Below, piece after piece: positions 20,623 through 28,598 of a stretch of DNA of 45,775 nt (position 1 is its first letter; each line of letters starts with the position of its first letter). The DNA comes from a virus. Both the position numbers and the translations under genes were made by a program. Below the pieces are notes generated by a model. That model searched no databases. It was not told where the DNA came from and saw nothing but the letters and a program-made list of their open reading frames with translations. Location: IMG/VR virus record IMGVR_UViG_3300028024_000171, positions 1-45,775 of that record; one strand, written 5' to 3'.

Positions 20623-22535
20623 CGTGCTATCCTTTCCAGAAGGCCTTTGACCATCTCGTCAGCGAGGCGGTTTCCCTTATTGACCGCCTGCTTTTCGGCG
20701 GCATACGCCAGAATTTCGGCCGGGTCCTTTCCGACCCCATGCATAAAGTTTTGCGTTCCAACGATCTCGGACACCAGCCGATCCGTTTCTTTTGAGGTCG
20801 TCCGCAGCCCCAGATTCTTCAGCGCATCTTTGTAGATGCCCGCCGAAATATCGCGATTCTTGCTGTCAATGTAGTGCGTCATTTCGTGGACCGACGTTTG
20901 GAACGCCTCGGAGAGTTTATCATCGAGGTTGCCGTTGAACGCGATCGACCGCACGCCGTTCCGAATCCGAAATTCACCACAAGTCCCCGCCGGCAGTTTT
21001 TCAACTCCAACGGTAAACGGGATGTTCTTTATGCCGTACTGCTCCTGAGCATATGCCAACCCCTCGGCCAGCTCTTTCTGCGTCTCCAGTTTGAGCTTTG
21101 AGAAACTGGCATCGATCGGCGATTCCTCGTCACCCCACTGATCGACATACCTGAAATGGTTTGCGACCTCCTCGCTGCTTTGGAGCTTCTGGATTGCGTC
21201 GGTTTGCAGGTAACGGTACTTTTCCGCTCCGGATTCTGTCAGCATACGGGTCCGCGTGACGTCACCGGGTACACCCTTATTATACCCCGAAACGCCCGTT
21301 TTGTCTAGCTTCTCGCGGTATTTTGCTTTCAATTCCTGCCAGTCGTCCCCGCCGCCGTACTTCATAGCCTGGAATTTATCAAGCGACTGCGTGACAGTTT
21401 TCTTACCAAGCGCGTCGGTGTATCTCTTCATCTGCCGGGCGTCCGCAAAGTGGTTTTGGTACGCTTTGACCTTGGTCGCGTAGGCCTTATCCGCTTTGAC
21501 GTACTGATCGAACCAGTCGTTGTATTTGGTATCGGCGGGCAGCATAACGCCCTTGCCCTCGGCGTCCCGGGCAAAACGCACGCTGGGGCCTGTGTCGCCC
21601 CACTCATCCAATTGCTCCTGCGAGAAGTGGGCTATAGTGGTACAACGGCATCTTGCGTGGTAGGGCGGGTAGTTTTTCGCGACCACCGCCTTATCGGTAT
21701 CGTGCACCTCGCCGTCATGCCCGCCGCAGATCTTACAGGTGCGCTCGTCCAGCGCCGCGAGGATCTCGTATTGGGTAATGCCGTCATCTGCATAGCTTTT
21801 GAGCTCTGCCGATTCTACCGCGTAAGCCGTCTCCGTACGCACCAGCCGCTCGGCGTTGTACACGCTGGCCCCGGTGGCGTCCGTGATGGCTTTGGTCATC
21901 TGCCGGATGTCCTTGCCCTGGATCAGCCCCTGCGTGATGGTAGCCTGCAGCGTGGAGGTCATGCGATCGGCGTTGTCCCATATCCGCTTGGAGTAATCCG
22001 CGCCACTCCACGGGTAGGATACCGCCTTGGCCACTGCCCCCGGGGAGAGCATCTCCAGGGTGCTGCCCATCCCGACGCCCATCTGCATATCGTAGGCGGC
22101 GCGGTAGTAGGTGTCGGTGTAAGTGTCGCTGAGCAGCTGCGTGACGGCATCCTGCCCCTTCTGGGCGAGCTCCGCAGCATTGACCTTGACAGCCGTCTGG
22201 ACAGTCTCCAGGCGGGTGACGCGGCTGCGCGTAGAAAGGGTGTCCAGCTCCCGCAGCAGCTCCTCGTCGCCGGTCTTGTTGATACGGTCGACATAGTCAG
22301 CCAGAGACATGCGCCATTCCCGGTAATCGGACTGGTCAATGTACTTGATCGCATCGGCGTAGGACAGGCCGTGCTCGTCGCCGTACCGCTCGTACAGGCG
22401 GCGGATCTCGCCCTGTATCTCCTTGCTGGCTTTCGCGTAGGCCGTCTGCAGCTGGGCGAGGGTTTCGTCGGCCGACGCATGCGCGCGTGTCATGCGGGCC
22501 TCAGCACGCTGCTTCCAGTACGCTTCGGACTTCAT
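20619..22535 (-). CDS. MuF-type minor head protein with C-terminal zincin-like domain
   Basis: 638 residues; ordinary SPP1 gp7/MuF proteins are about 300-500. Residues 1 to about 305 are the MuF head domain: helices, TQGLIQGKDIRQMTKAI, the ASVYNAERLVRTETAYAVES motif, and a zinc loop with Cys267, Cys270, His273, His293, Cys296 and Cys298 (TCKIC ... CRCTTIAHF). Residues about 330-500 form a linker or second domain. Residues about 500-638 carry a metalloprotease-like signature: FQTSVHEMTHYIDSKN with His550, Glu551 and His554, and a plausible third ligand Glu607 in DPAEILAYAAE. MuF proteins fused to toxin domains are known as phage-borne polymorphic toxins; MuF is packaged in the head and may be delivered with DNA. 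It overlaps the portal gene and the small downstream gene by four bases each. Confidence 0.85.
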   Translation of the reverse strand: MKSEAYWKQRAEARMTRAHASADETLAQLQTAYAKASKEIQGEIRRLYERYGDEHGLSYADAIKYIDQSDYREWRMSLADYVDRINKTGDEELLRELDTLSTRSRVTRLETVQTAVKVNAAELAQKGQDAVTQLLSDTYTDTYYRAAYDMQMGVGMGSTLEMLSPGAVAKAVSYPWSGADYSKRIWDNADRMTSTLQATITQGLIQGKDIRQMTKAITDATGASVYNAERLVRTETAYAVESAELKSYADDGITQYEILAALDERTCKICGGHDGEVHDTDKAVVAKNYPPYHARCRCTTIAHFSQEQLDEWGDTGPSVRFARDAEGKGVMLPADTKYNDWFDQYVKADKAYATKVKAYQNHFADARQMKRYTDALGKKTVTQSLDKFQAMKYGGGDDWQELKAKYREKLDKTGVSGYNKGVPGDVTRTRMLTESGAEKYRYLQTDAIQKLQSSEEVANHFRYVDQWGDEESPIDASFSKLKLETQKELAEGLAYAQEQYGIKNIPFTVGVEKLPAGTCGEFRIRNGVRSIAFNGNLDDKLSEAFQTSVHEMTHYIDSKNRDISAGIYKDALKNLGLRTTSKETDRLVSEIVGTQNFMHGVGKDPAEILAYAAEKQAVNKGNRLADEMVKGLLERIAR

Positions 22536-23953
22536 TCGCCCTCACCGCCCTGGGCACTGTCATCATCCCCGGGATACATCGCGGCGGCGCGCTCCATCGC
22601 CTCGGCCTGCTCTTTCTGCAGCTGCTCGATCTCCTCATCGGGATCCTCGACCCAGGGGTGATTGGCTACGATCGTGCGCTGCGATATGATGCCGACCGAC
22701 GCCTTGCAGTTGTTGATCGTATCCGTCTCGTTTACCGGCATATCCGTCGCAAAGGTAATATCAAAGGCGGAGCCCGAGAAATCACCTTTGCCGGTGGCCT
22801 GCAGGTAAAAGTCGATAAACAGCTTGGCGCGCTGCAGGGCATCTTTTAGGTTGACGCCGAGGTCCCGGCAATCGGCATCCAGATCCATGTAGCGAAAATT
22901 CAGCGCCGCGCCGCTCGCGGTGCCCAGGTTGGGGTCCTTGGTGTCCACGGCGTTGGCATAGTCATACAGGTCCCGCCGCTCTTCCTCCAAGAACTTCATC
23001 ACGGCGTCGATGTTGAGGTCTGCGGTGAGCTTATCCACGCCATTCCCCTCGCCGGGCTCTATCTTGATCGCAAAATGGTCGCGAAGCTCGTTCAAAAACT
23101 CCGCAAGATCCTGCCCGCCGTAGCCCTTCAGGACGTACACGAAATTCACGACGTCGCGCAAAACGTCCGAAGTGACTGATTTCTGCCAGTTAATATCGTC
23201 GATCAGCTCACGCACGAAGCTCAGCAGCGGCAGCTCGTCGTCGTTGTATTTGAGCCATACGAGCGGCAGCGCGTCCCAGTTGTAGCCCTGATCGCCCCGG
23301 AGGAAATGCGCTGCCGGCGCGCGGTCGGGATCAGGAACGAAAGCGCCGTCCGGCGGGTCCGCCACGAAGTACTCCACACCCGAGGCGGTCCAGAACTCGG
23401 CGCGCATGATGGTGCGCTTGTACAGCCCTTCGTAGATCTCTTGCGGGAAGAACCGGATAAAACCGTTAAGCTGCTCATGCTCGGCATCTTCCCACAGCGG
23501 CACGACCTCCGTGGCCGGGATCCGCGCCCAGCGCAGCACCCCGTCCTCGAAGTAGGGTTGCAGATATCCGACGCCCCACTTGATGGCGTCCGCAGCCCAG
23601 CCCACGATCTTGGCGCGAAGCTTGTCGCCGAACACCTCATTGAGCACATCAGCATATGCCTTATCCTCGCTGGAGATGGAAAATGGGCTGGCGAGCAAAT
23701 AATTGACCTTCTGCCGGATCAGCTTGCGCAGCGCCGGGTGCTCGATCTTTACGTTGCTGCGGCCCTCGGTGCGAACCGTTTTATTCTGCACGGCGCTGCG
23801 GTTGCGCCAGTACTGCTCGGCATCGCACAGCAGCTTGTACTCGGGCGACGTCCGATAGCAGTTAACCTCCTCGGTGACGATCTGGGCCGGCGTCATGGGG
23901 GCGTTGCCCTTGATGATGAGCGCGATCAGGTCAGACTGGGTCATGTACGGCAT
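22532..23953 (-). CDS. portal protein (SPP1 gp6-like)
   Basis: 473 residues; ATG after GAGGTGGGTAA. Recognisable parts are KIEHPALRKLIRQKVNYLLA, the WAADAIKWGVGYLQPYFED segment, PLLSFVRELIDDINWQKSVT, and SAFDITFATDMPVNETDTI near the end, as in the SPP1 gp6/Phage_prot_Gp6 portal family. Twelve copies form the channel at one head vertex through which DNA is packaged and ejected. Its C-terminus is acidic and overlaps the MuF gene by four bases. The order terminase, portal, MuF, scaffold, capsid is the SPP1-like order. Confidence 0.9.
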   Translation of the reverse strand: MPYMTQSDLIALIIKGNAPMTPAQIVTEEVNCYRTSPEYKLLCDAEQYWRNRSAVQNKTVRTEGRSNVKIEHPALRKLIRQKVNYLLASPFSISSEDKAYADVLNEVFGDKLRAKIVGWAADAIKWGVGYLQPYFEDGVLRWARIPATEVVPLWEDAEHEQLNGFIRFFPQEIYEGLYKRTIMRAEFWTASGVEYFVADPPDGAFVPDPDRAPAAHFLRGDQGYNWDALPLVWLKYNDDELPLLSFVRELIDDINWQKSVTSDVLRDVVNFVYVLKGYGGQDLAEFLNELRDHFAIKIEPGEGNGVDKLTADLNIDAVMKFLEEERRDLYDYANAVDTKDPNLGTASGAALNFRYMDLDADCRDLGVNLKDALQRAKLFIDFYLQATGKGDFSGSAFDITFATDMPVNETDTINNCKASVGIISQRTIVANHPWVEDPDEEIEQLQKEQAEAMERAAAMYPGDDDSAQGGEGE

Positions 23954-23962
23954 TTACCCACC

Positions 23963-25213
23963 TCATTTCAAAACAGATACGCCCGGACGCTTCATGTCAT
24001 CTTCGCAGGCGTACCGGGCGCAGTCGACGGAATGGTTGTTTTTGTCAGGAAATCCGGCCTTGAAGTTGCCCTCTTTGTCGCGGTCGAGTTCGTACTCCTC
24101 GAACTCCCGCGCGGCGTTCGGGCAGCGGGTCCGGTCAATGACGATCTCCTCCAGGTCCTGCAGCCATTTGACGCCGTACTCCACGCTGTCGGGACCCTTC
24201 CGGGCGCCGCGCACGCGCAGGCCGTAATCACGCATTTCGTCGATGCTCTTCGGCTCGGCGCTGTCGCAGGTGATGATCTCGCCGCCGACGATCGGTTTAA
24301 GCAGAGCCGCGGCCGCGCGGTTGGACAGCCGCACCTGATGGATCTCGTCGAAGATGTACAGCCGCCGGCGCGTTTTATCGTAGTGGTGCCGGCCGAAGTG
24401 GAACGGATCCGCGGCATAACCCCAATCGATGCCGTTGCGGATATGGTCAAAGTGCCTGATCTCCTCGTCGGTGATCGGCCGGATATGCAGGTTTTGGAAC
24501 ACCTCGCCGCCGGTGCCGGTGACCTCGCCCAGGTACTCATGTTCATAGGCCTTTTCGTTGACGGCGCGCAGGTGCTCGGCGTCGGCTAAAAACTGTTCCC
24601 CGAGCCACGCCCGGGGGACGCCGCGGTAATCGCTGTTCTGCACCAGCTTATCCGGCTGCTGGAGCTTGACTTCCCGGTTGACCCAGCTGCCGGCGCTCCG
24701 GGGCGGGTTGTACGTGTACAGAACCACGAAGCGGTCGCCGCCGCGCAGGATGGACTGGTTGATGGAACGGATCGCCTCCGGGCCCTCAAACTCGTTAAGC
24801 TCCTCGTACCAGACGTATTTGATCCAGCCCGCGGCTACCTTGATGGACTTGATCTTGGTGGTATCGTCGGCGCCCCGGAAGAAGATCTTCTGCCCGGTGG
24901 GGCGGTAGGTGATCTGCATGGGGCTGACGCCGACGTCCCACTGATCGGCGACGCCCAGAGCGTTGATCCCCCACTTGATCTGCTCGTACACCGACGACCT
25001 GCAGTTGACCTCATATCGGCGCATAACCAGGGCGTGCGTCATAAGGCCTTGCGCCGCGTCGCGCATCATCCCCAGCGGGATCTCGACGCTGGCGAAGGAG
25101 GACTTAGCGGACCCACGGCCGCCGGGCAGCCAGTAGTGGGTATGCCCGCCGTCAGCGATATCGTGGTGGACGCCGTAAAACGCGGGAGCGATGAGTTGCG
25201 AAAGCCGCGTCAC
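23963..25213 (-). CDS. terminase large subunit
   Basis: 416 residues from a GTG overlapping the stop of the small subunit (GTGA). Walker A is LPGGRGSAKSS (residues 31-39) and Walker B is YVWYEEL (133-139, acidic Glu137/138). The coupling segment LYTYNPPRSAGSWVNRE follows. The C-terminal nuclease domain has IDWGYAADPF, LYIFDEIHQV, IITCDSAEPKSIDEMRDYG and NNHSVDCARYA, supplying the conserved Asp residues. It is the PBSX/SPP1 (Terminase_3) type, which usually packages headfuls from a pac site. It is the ATP-driven packaging motor. Confidence 0.92.
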   Translation of the reverse strand: MTRLSQLIAPAFYGVHHDIADGGHTHYWLPGGRGSAKSSFASVEIPLGMMRDAAQGLMTHALVMRRYEVNCRSSVYEQIKWGINALGVADQWDVGVSPMQITYRPTGQKIFFRGADDTTKIKSIKVAAGWIKYVWYEELNEFEGPEAIRSINQSILRGGDRFVVLYTYNPPRSAGSWVNREVKLQQPDKLVQNSDYRGVPRAWLGEQFLADAEHLRAVNEKAYEHEYLGEVTGTGGEVFQNLHIRPITDEEIRHFDHIRNGIDWGYAADPFHFGRHHYDKTRRRLYIFDEIHQVRLSNRAAAALLKPIVGGEIITCDSAEPKSIDEMRDYGLRVRGARKGPDSVEYGVKWLQDLEEIVIDRTRCPNAAREFEEYELDRDKEGNFKAGFPDKNNHSVDCARYACEDDMKRPGVSVLK

Positions 25214-25755
25214 TCCTCATCATCCCCATCATCGTTGGGCGCCTGGAATCCTATCACGCCAGTATGCGGTACGTCGTCTACAATCCGCACCGGCAACTCC
25301 CCGGTGATCTGCAGCTTGTCGGTAAACATGCCTAGGTGCTTGCCCAGGAGCTCTAGCGCCTTGACCTTGTCCGCCATACGGATCTCGCGCTCGATACCTT
25401 CACCATCCTCTGTGGGGATGACCTTTACGCGCACCGCCGAGATTGCGGCCAGCTCGTCCTCGGTGGCATCCTTCAAAACCGTGGCGTCGTCGAACCTGAT
25501 GACCTTGCCCGGCTGCGAGAAGGCAACCCGGGCTAACTCACGCACTACCCGATCAGCATTGACACCCGTGCGCTTGGAGCGCTCAGCCTTAGCCCTTGCC
25601 ACGGCATCGCGTACCCCGGAGTGGTCCATGAGCTGGTCACCAATCCGGGAGGCGCTCCGGGGGCTATAGCCGGCGCGGATGGCAGCCTGCGTCTGGTTGA
25701 GATCGATCAGGTACTCCTCCACAAACGCCGCCTGCTTGTCGGTCAGGTTTGCCAT
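25210..25755 (-). CDS. terminase small subunit
   Basis: 181 residues; ATG after AGGAAGGAGGCGAAGACC. The first ~60 residues are the classical Terminase_2 helix-turn-helix: LTDKQAAFVEEYLIDLNQTQ, then AAIRAGYSPRSASRIGDQL. A C-terminal oligomerisation part contains KALELLGKHLGMFTDKLQI. It recognises the packaging site in phage DNA and hands it to the large subunit. The C-terminus is strongly acidic (NDDGDDEE). Confidence 0.92.
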   Translation of the reverse strand: MANLTDKQAAFVEEYLIDLNQTQAAIRAGYSPRSASRIGDQLMDHSGVRDAVARAKAERSKRTGVNADRVVRELARVAFSQPGKVIRFDDATVLKDATEDELAAISAVRVKVIPTEDGEGIEREIRMADKVKALELLGKHLGMFTDKLQITGELPVRIVDDVPHTGVIGFQAPNDDGDDEE

Positions 25756-25849
25756 GGTCTTCGCCTCCTTCCTGATACGGGCAAATCAGTCTGATGCACA
25801 TACCGTCCTTGCGCCATTCACAGTGCTCACGGGAGCAATACGCTTTCAT
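25664..25849 (-). CDS. possible small cysteine-rich protein overlapping the terminase start
   Basis: 61 residues in another frame, with GAGGTGACGCC directly before its ATG. The part ahead of the terminase gene (MKAYCSREHCEWRKDGMCIR and LICPY) has four cysteines spaced like a small zinc site and reads as real protein. The last ~30 residues run inside the terminase gene and look like a shadow. It could be a genuine tiny protein or a leader peptide. Confidence 0.4.
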   Translation of the reverse strand: MKAYCSREHCEWRKDGMCIRLICPYQEGGEDHGKPDRQAGGVCGGVPDRSQPDAGCHPRRL

Positions 25850-25873
25850 GGCGTCACCTCATTCCACGCATAA

Positions 25874-25904
25874 GAAAAGCCCGCTCGGTATTTCCGGCGG
25901 GCTT
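25874..25904 (-). terminator. terminator after the cargo gene at 25972
   Basis: On the minus strand AAGCCCGC-12-GCGGGCTT (arms 25904-25897 and 25884-25877) is followed by TTCTTA. It separates the AT-rich cargo gene from the terminase operon. A weak promoter-like pair (GTGACG 25958-25953, 17 bases, TATGCT 25935-25930) lies just upstream, so the hairpin could also be an attenuator in the late leader. Confidence 0.6.
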
Positions 25905-25929
25905 CATCCAATTCTTCTAGCTTAAAAAT

Positions 25930-25958
25930 AGCATACCACTCATTTGTGTACACGTCAC
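25930..25958 (-). promoter_or_regulatory. weak candidate promoter upstream of the late operon
   Basis: GTGACG, 17 bases, TATGCT on the minus strand: four of six matches in each box. It lies between the cargo gene and the terminase genes, where a late promoter under RinA/ArpU-like control is expected. It is suggestive only. Confidence 0.3.
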
Positions 25959-25971
25959 GGGCACCTATTTC

Positions 25972-27357
25972 TTACCTACGACGTGCAAGGTACCGGTATT
26001 CACCAGTAGTAGCATAAGCCTTCGCGAAGGCGTTTTTGCGTTCCTTCAATTTAGATAACGGGTCGCGATCACCCTTGATTGCCCTGCTCACCCATTCCGA
26101 TATTGCTTCGCTATTATTTGCAAGCGCTTGGGAAAATAGACTTCCAATAACCATTTCATCCTGATAGGTTTTGAATCCTTCGTTTTCAAAAATTAAATAA
26201 ACCTCATCACCAAATACGCCTTCGGTATCAAAATGCATATTAGCGGGTAGGAATGAGTTTATTAGGGCCAATGCGGCACCATGTGACAACGGCAACGCTT
26301 GAACTGGATGTTTTGCGAAAAAATCTTCAGCCGGGATTGCTTCGGCTGTAGACTCGAATAGCAATTTTCCATATTCATCGATAAAACCGGTGTATTTTAT
26401 CGACATCGAATATTTAACAGGTGGGTCTGAATATGTGACATCCAACCTATCACTTGATGGATACGCAGAGTTTATTGTAAACCCAATACTTTTTGCGTAA
26501 GGGTCTAACAACTTTATAACGTTTCTACAAAACACGTCATCGGTGACAAGGCTGAGAGTTCTTGCGGTAATATACCCATCTTCCCTTAAGCGCAATTCTT
26601 GCTCTTTATGCCCAGGTCTCAGATGATTGTTTAACGCTCTAGTAAAAACCCATTCATTTCCCCTGTTGTGAATTTCGTATTCGATTATCTCTTGTTTTGT
26701 CTTTGTGAATTGCTCGAATTTGAGCAGAAACTCATCAATGCTTATCTCCATTTCCTCCACAATGAACTGGTTCGCCAAGCGAAGAAGCTCCTGAATTTGG
26801 CGATCGTGCTTTTCTGATAATCTAATTGGAATAATTATACTCGTCTCGGCCAAAAGACTCTTTTGTCTTTCAATTTCTTGAAGCGCATCTCCTGTTTGTG
26901 CTATGAAATCAAGCCGCCTGTAAATTCTCTTGGTCTGAGCGGCCTGGGCTTTAAAATCTTTAACATATCGCTGATCCATCCCATATTGCGTAATACACTC
27001 TGATCCGGCGCATAATTCAACTGATGTCGTAGGATTCTCTACATAAAAAAGATTTTGGATCTTGGTCCCGCATATTTGGCACTGCCTATCACGAATTCTT
27101 CGTTGCTCGAATTTTAGGGTCCCGTGTTCCGAAACCGGACGCCATTCTTTTTTCGATTCCGCAAGGATATCTTTGATTATCTTTCTATCGAGATACGGGC
27201 TCAACTCTTTGTTTTCCAAAACTTCGGCCTCATTTTGTTTAAGAGCCTTGCATGTTAGCATAAATGCATGCAGAATGGGGAAATTATCCACGGCATATTT
27301 ACTGTTAACAATAATATTCCGCTCTTTCGCCAAGTACCCTAACTTCTTTTGCGCCAA
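25972..27357 (-). CDS. AT-rich cargo protein of unknown function with a four-cysteine motif
   Basis: 461 residues from TTG 27357, which has AGGAGG eight bases upstream; an in-frame GTG lies inside that ribosome binding site. A zinc-finger-like motif is formed by Cys93, Cys96, Cys116 and Cys121 (QCQICGTKIQNLFYVE and ELCAGSECI). Before it comes a helical N-terminus, after it a long helical region (RIYRRLDFIAQTGDALQEIE) and an alpha/beta C-terminal half (LDVTYSDPPVKYSMSIKYTG). No catalytic motif or known family is recognised. The gene is clearly AT-richer than the phage structural genes and sits between the late regulator and the terminase operon with its own terminator, so it looks like acquired cargo. 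Confidence 0.75.
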   Translation of the reverse strand: MAQKKLGYLAKERNIIVNSKYAVDNFPILHAFMLTCKALKQNEAEVLENKELSPYLDRKIIKDILAESKKEWRPVSEHGTLKFEQRRIRDRQCQICGTKIQNLFYVENPTTSVELCAGSECITQYGMDQRYVKDFKAQAAQTKRIYRRLDFIAQTGDALQEIERQKSLLAETSIIIPIRLSEKHDRQIQELLRLANQFIVEEMEISIDEFLLKFEQFTKTKQEIIEYEIHNRGNEWVFTRALNNHLRPGHKEQELRLREDGYITARTLSLVTDDVFCRNVIKLLDPYAKSIGFTINSAYPSSDRLDVTYSDPPVKYSMSIKYTGFIDEYGKLLFESTAEAIPAEDFFAKHPVQALPLSHGAALALINSFLPANMHFDTEGVFGDEVYLIFENEGFKTYQDEMVIGSLFSQALANNSEAISEWVSRAIKGDRDPLSKLKERKNAFAKAYATTGEYRYLARRR

Positions 27358-27413
27358 AAGAATCACCTCCTATATGTAGTTTATCAGGAATATTCTGCTA
27401 CTACAAGAAGCCG

Positions 27414-27944
27414 TTATATTGCCCCGGGACCATACAGCCATATAGCTATGTGCCTGACAAGACGCGCACGATTTCTTCTCACTGTACTCGGATCGCAATG
27501 ATGCCGATCTGCTACTACCTCATCCGCAACCCCCTCGAAATACTTCTGGGAAACCGTACGATAGTAGTAATCCATTTTAATCTGGTCAAGCGCATGCTCG
27601 ATCTCCTTGATTTCATACTCCTTGGCAGCAATCCTGGCCCTCAGATCAGTAAGTTGGGCCATGAGTAAATCGTCGTCCGATAACCTTACGCCCGACCTGC
27701 GGAAACGAACAATGTCGGTACTATGTGTTACAATATCCGGCGCTTGCTCTTCGACGAGTCGCGCCAAATCATCTCGCTCCTCAGCGAGCTTCGCCCGGAG
27801 AGTAGGAATGGCATACAGCCTCCTTTCGGTCGTTTTGTATGCATCTTTTTGAGTTTGCCCAGCTGAGAGCCGTCCGGCCTCAAATGCGCGCTGAACGGCC
27901 AACTCAATGATCTTCTCAAAACTCTTGTCCGGATTCTTTCCCAT
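27414..27944 (-). CDS. phage late transcription regulator, RinA/ArpU-like
   Basis: 176 residues from ATG 27944, preceded by AGGGGTGG; the longer frame to 28220 is antisense to another possible gene. A coiled-coil middle (KEYEIKEIEHALDQIKMDYY) is followed by a sigma-like helix-turn-helix at the C-terminus (VADEVVADRHHCDPSTVRRN then RARLVRHIAIWLYG). This architecture and the place just upstream of the terminase genes are typical of RinA/ArpU-type activators of phage late promoters in Firmicutes. It would link the early and late programmes. Confidence 0.7.
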   Translation of the reverse strand: MGKNPDKSFEKIIELAVQRAFEAGRLSAGQTQKDAYKTTERRLYAIPTLRAKLAEERDDLARLVEEQAPDIVTHSTDIVRFRRSGVRLSDDDLLMAQLTDLRARIAAKEYEIKEIEHALDQIKMDYYYRTVSQKYFEGVADEVVADRHHCDPSTVRRNRARLVRHIAIWLYGPGAI

Positions 27945-27990
27945 GTAACCACCCCTTGCTTCTGCCCATTGGGCGTTGTAAAATATATCC

Positions 27991-28242
27991 ATGAACATTG
28001 ATTGGTTGAAATTGTGTTCTAACGCTCTCCTGCAGGGCTTTGCAGTATGGTGGCCAATTGTATTTCGGCCGCTACTGATTAGTGCACTAGTTGTGGGCTT
28101 AATCAAAGCCCTTTCCAGGTCGTTAATACGTTTCTGGGGTGCATTGGTCGGATTGAGCAAGCGAGAAATCAATCGTCGAGTGCGCATAAATGACGCCGTG
28201 GTTGATCTGGCCTCGTCCACTAACGACCTACTCCACCATTAA
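27991..28242 (+). CDS. possible small membrane protein on the opposite strand
   Basis: 83 residues (MNIDWLKLCSNALLQGFAVW...), with one hydrophobic segment (PIVFRPLLISALVVGLIKAL) followed by a basic region (SKREINRRVRINDAVVD). The composition is protein-like. There is no good ribosome binding site, and a TTGCTT-17-TAAAAT pair ends directly before the ATG, implying an almost leaderless transcript. A large hairpin followed by TTGTTTTA (28318-28386) could end it. It runs against the surrounding phage genes. Confidence 0.4.
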   Translation: MNIDWLKLCSNALLQGFAVWWPIVFRPLLISALVVGLIKALSRSLIRFWGALVGLSKREINRRVRINDAVVDLASSTNDLLHH

Positions 28243-28317
28243 TACTCTTAGTTTGGATCCGTAGGAGTATCAGCGCTTGCGCTTAAACCTCCGGGCCTAC
28301 GGCCAGCGGATCCTTCG

Positions 28318-28386
28318 CGCCACCCCTGACCGCCGTGGAAGCTGCCCTTTGCTGGGCGGCCCCGGTCTTTAACGGCAGGGGTGGCG
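28318..28386. repeat. 11-bp inverted repeat enclosing a structured loop
   Basis: CGCCACCCCTG (28318-28328) and CAGGGGTGGCG (28376-28386) are perfect inverted copies with a 47-base GC-rich loop that can itself fold (GGGC/GCCC segments). On the plus strand TTGTTTTA follows, so it may terminate the small plus-strand gene. It begins five bases beyond the stop of the minus-strand gene at 28392. Confidence 0.5.
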
Positions 28387-28391
28387 TTGTT

Positions 28392-28598
28392 TTACTCCTG
28401 CACAGGTGCGGCGGGCTTTGGCGTGGTGTAAGCCCGCGTAAGCCTCTCATATTCGTTTCGCTCAACCTCACGAACAGCACCTTTTTGCTCAAAATGATCG
28501 CGTATCCGTTCTGGCGAAGCGAGCGCAGCGGGAGACCCTGCTTTAACCTCCACGCACAATGTAATTCTCGAATCCATAAAATCAAAATATCTCTTCAT
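28392..28598 (-). CDS. small hypothetical protein
   Basis: 68 residues (MKRYFDFMDSRITLCVEVKA...), mixed beta then helix (ERIRDHFEQKGAVREVERNE). GGAGCGG lies six bases before the ATG, and the start overlaps the stop of the HD phosphohydrolase gene (ATGA), so it belongs to that unit. No family recognised. Confidence 0.65.
   Translation of the reverse strand: MKRYFDFMDSRITLCVEVKAGSPAALASPERIRDHFEQKGAVREVERNEYERLTRAYTTPKPAAPVQE

Noticed and set aside
21450-22661. 403-residue plus-strand frame opposite the MuF gene
   Set aside because: Antisense shadow; the opposite strand encodes the MuF domain with its conserved zinc residues.
27945-28220. N-terminal extension of the late regulator to 28220
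   Set aside because: The extra residues are basic and irregular and are antisense to the small plus-strand frame; ATG 27944 has an acceptable ribosome binding site and gives a normal-length protein.
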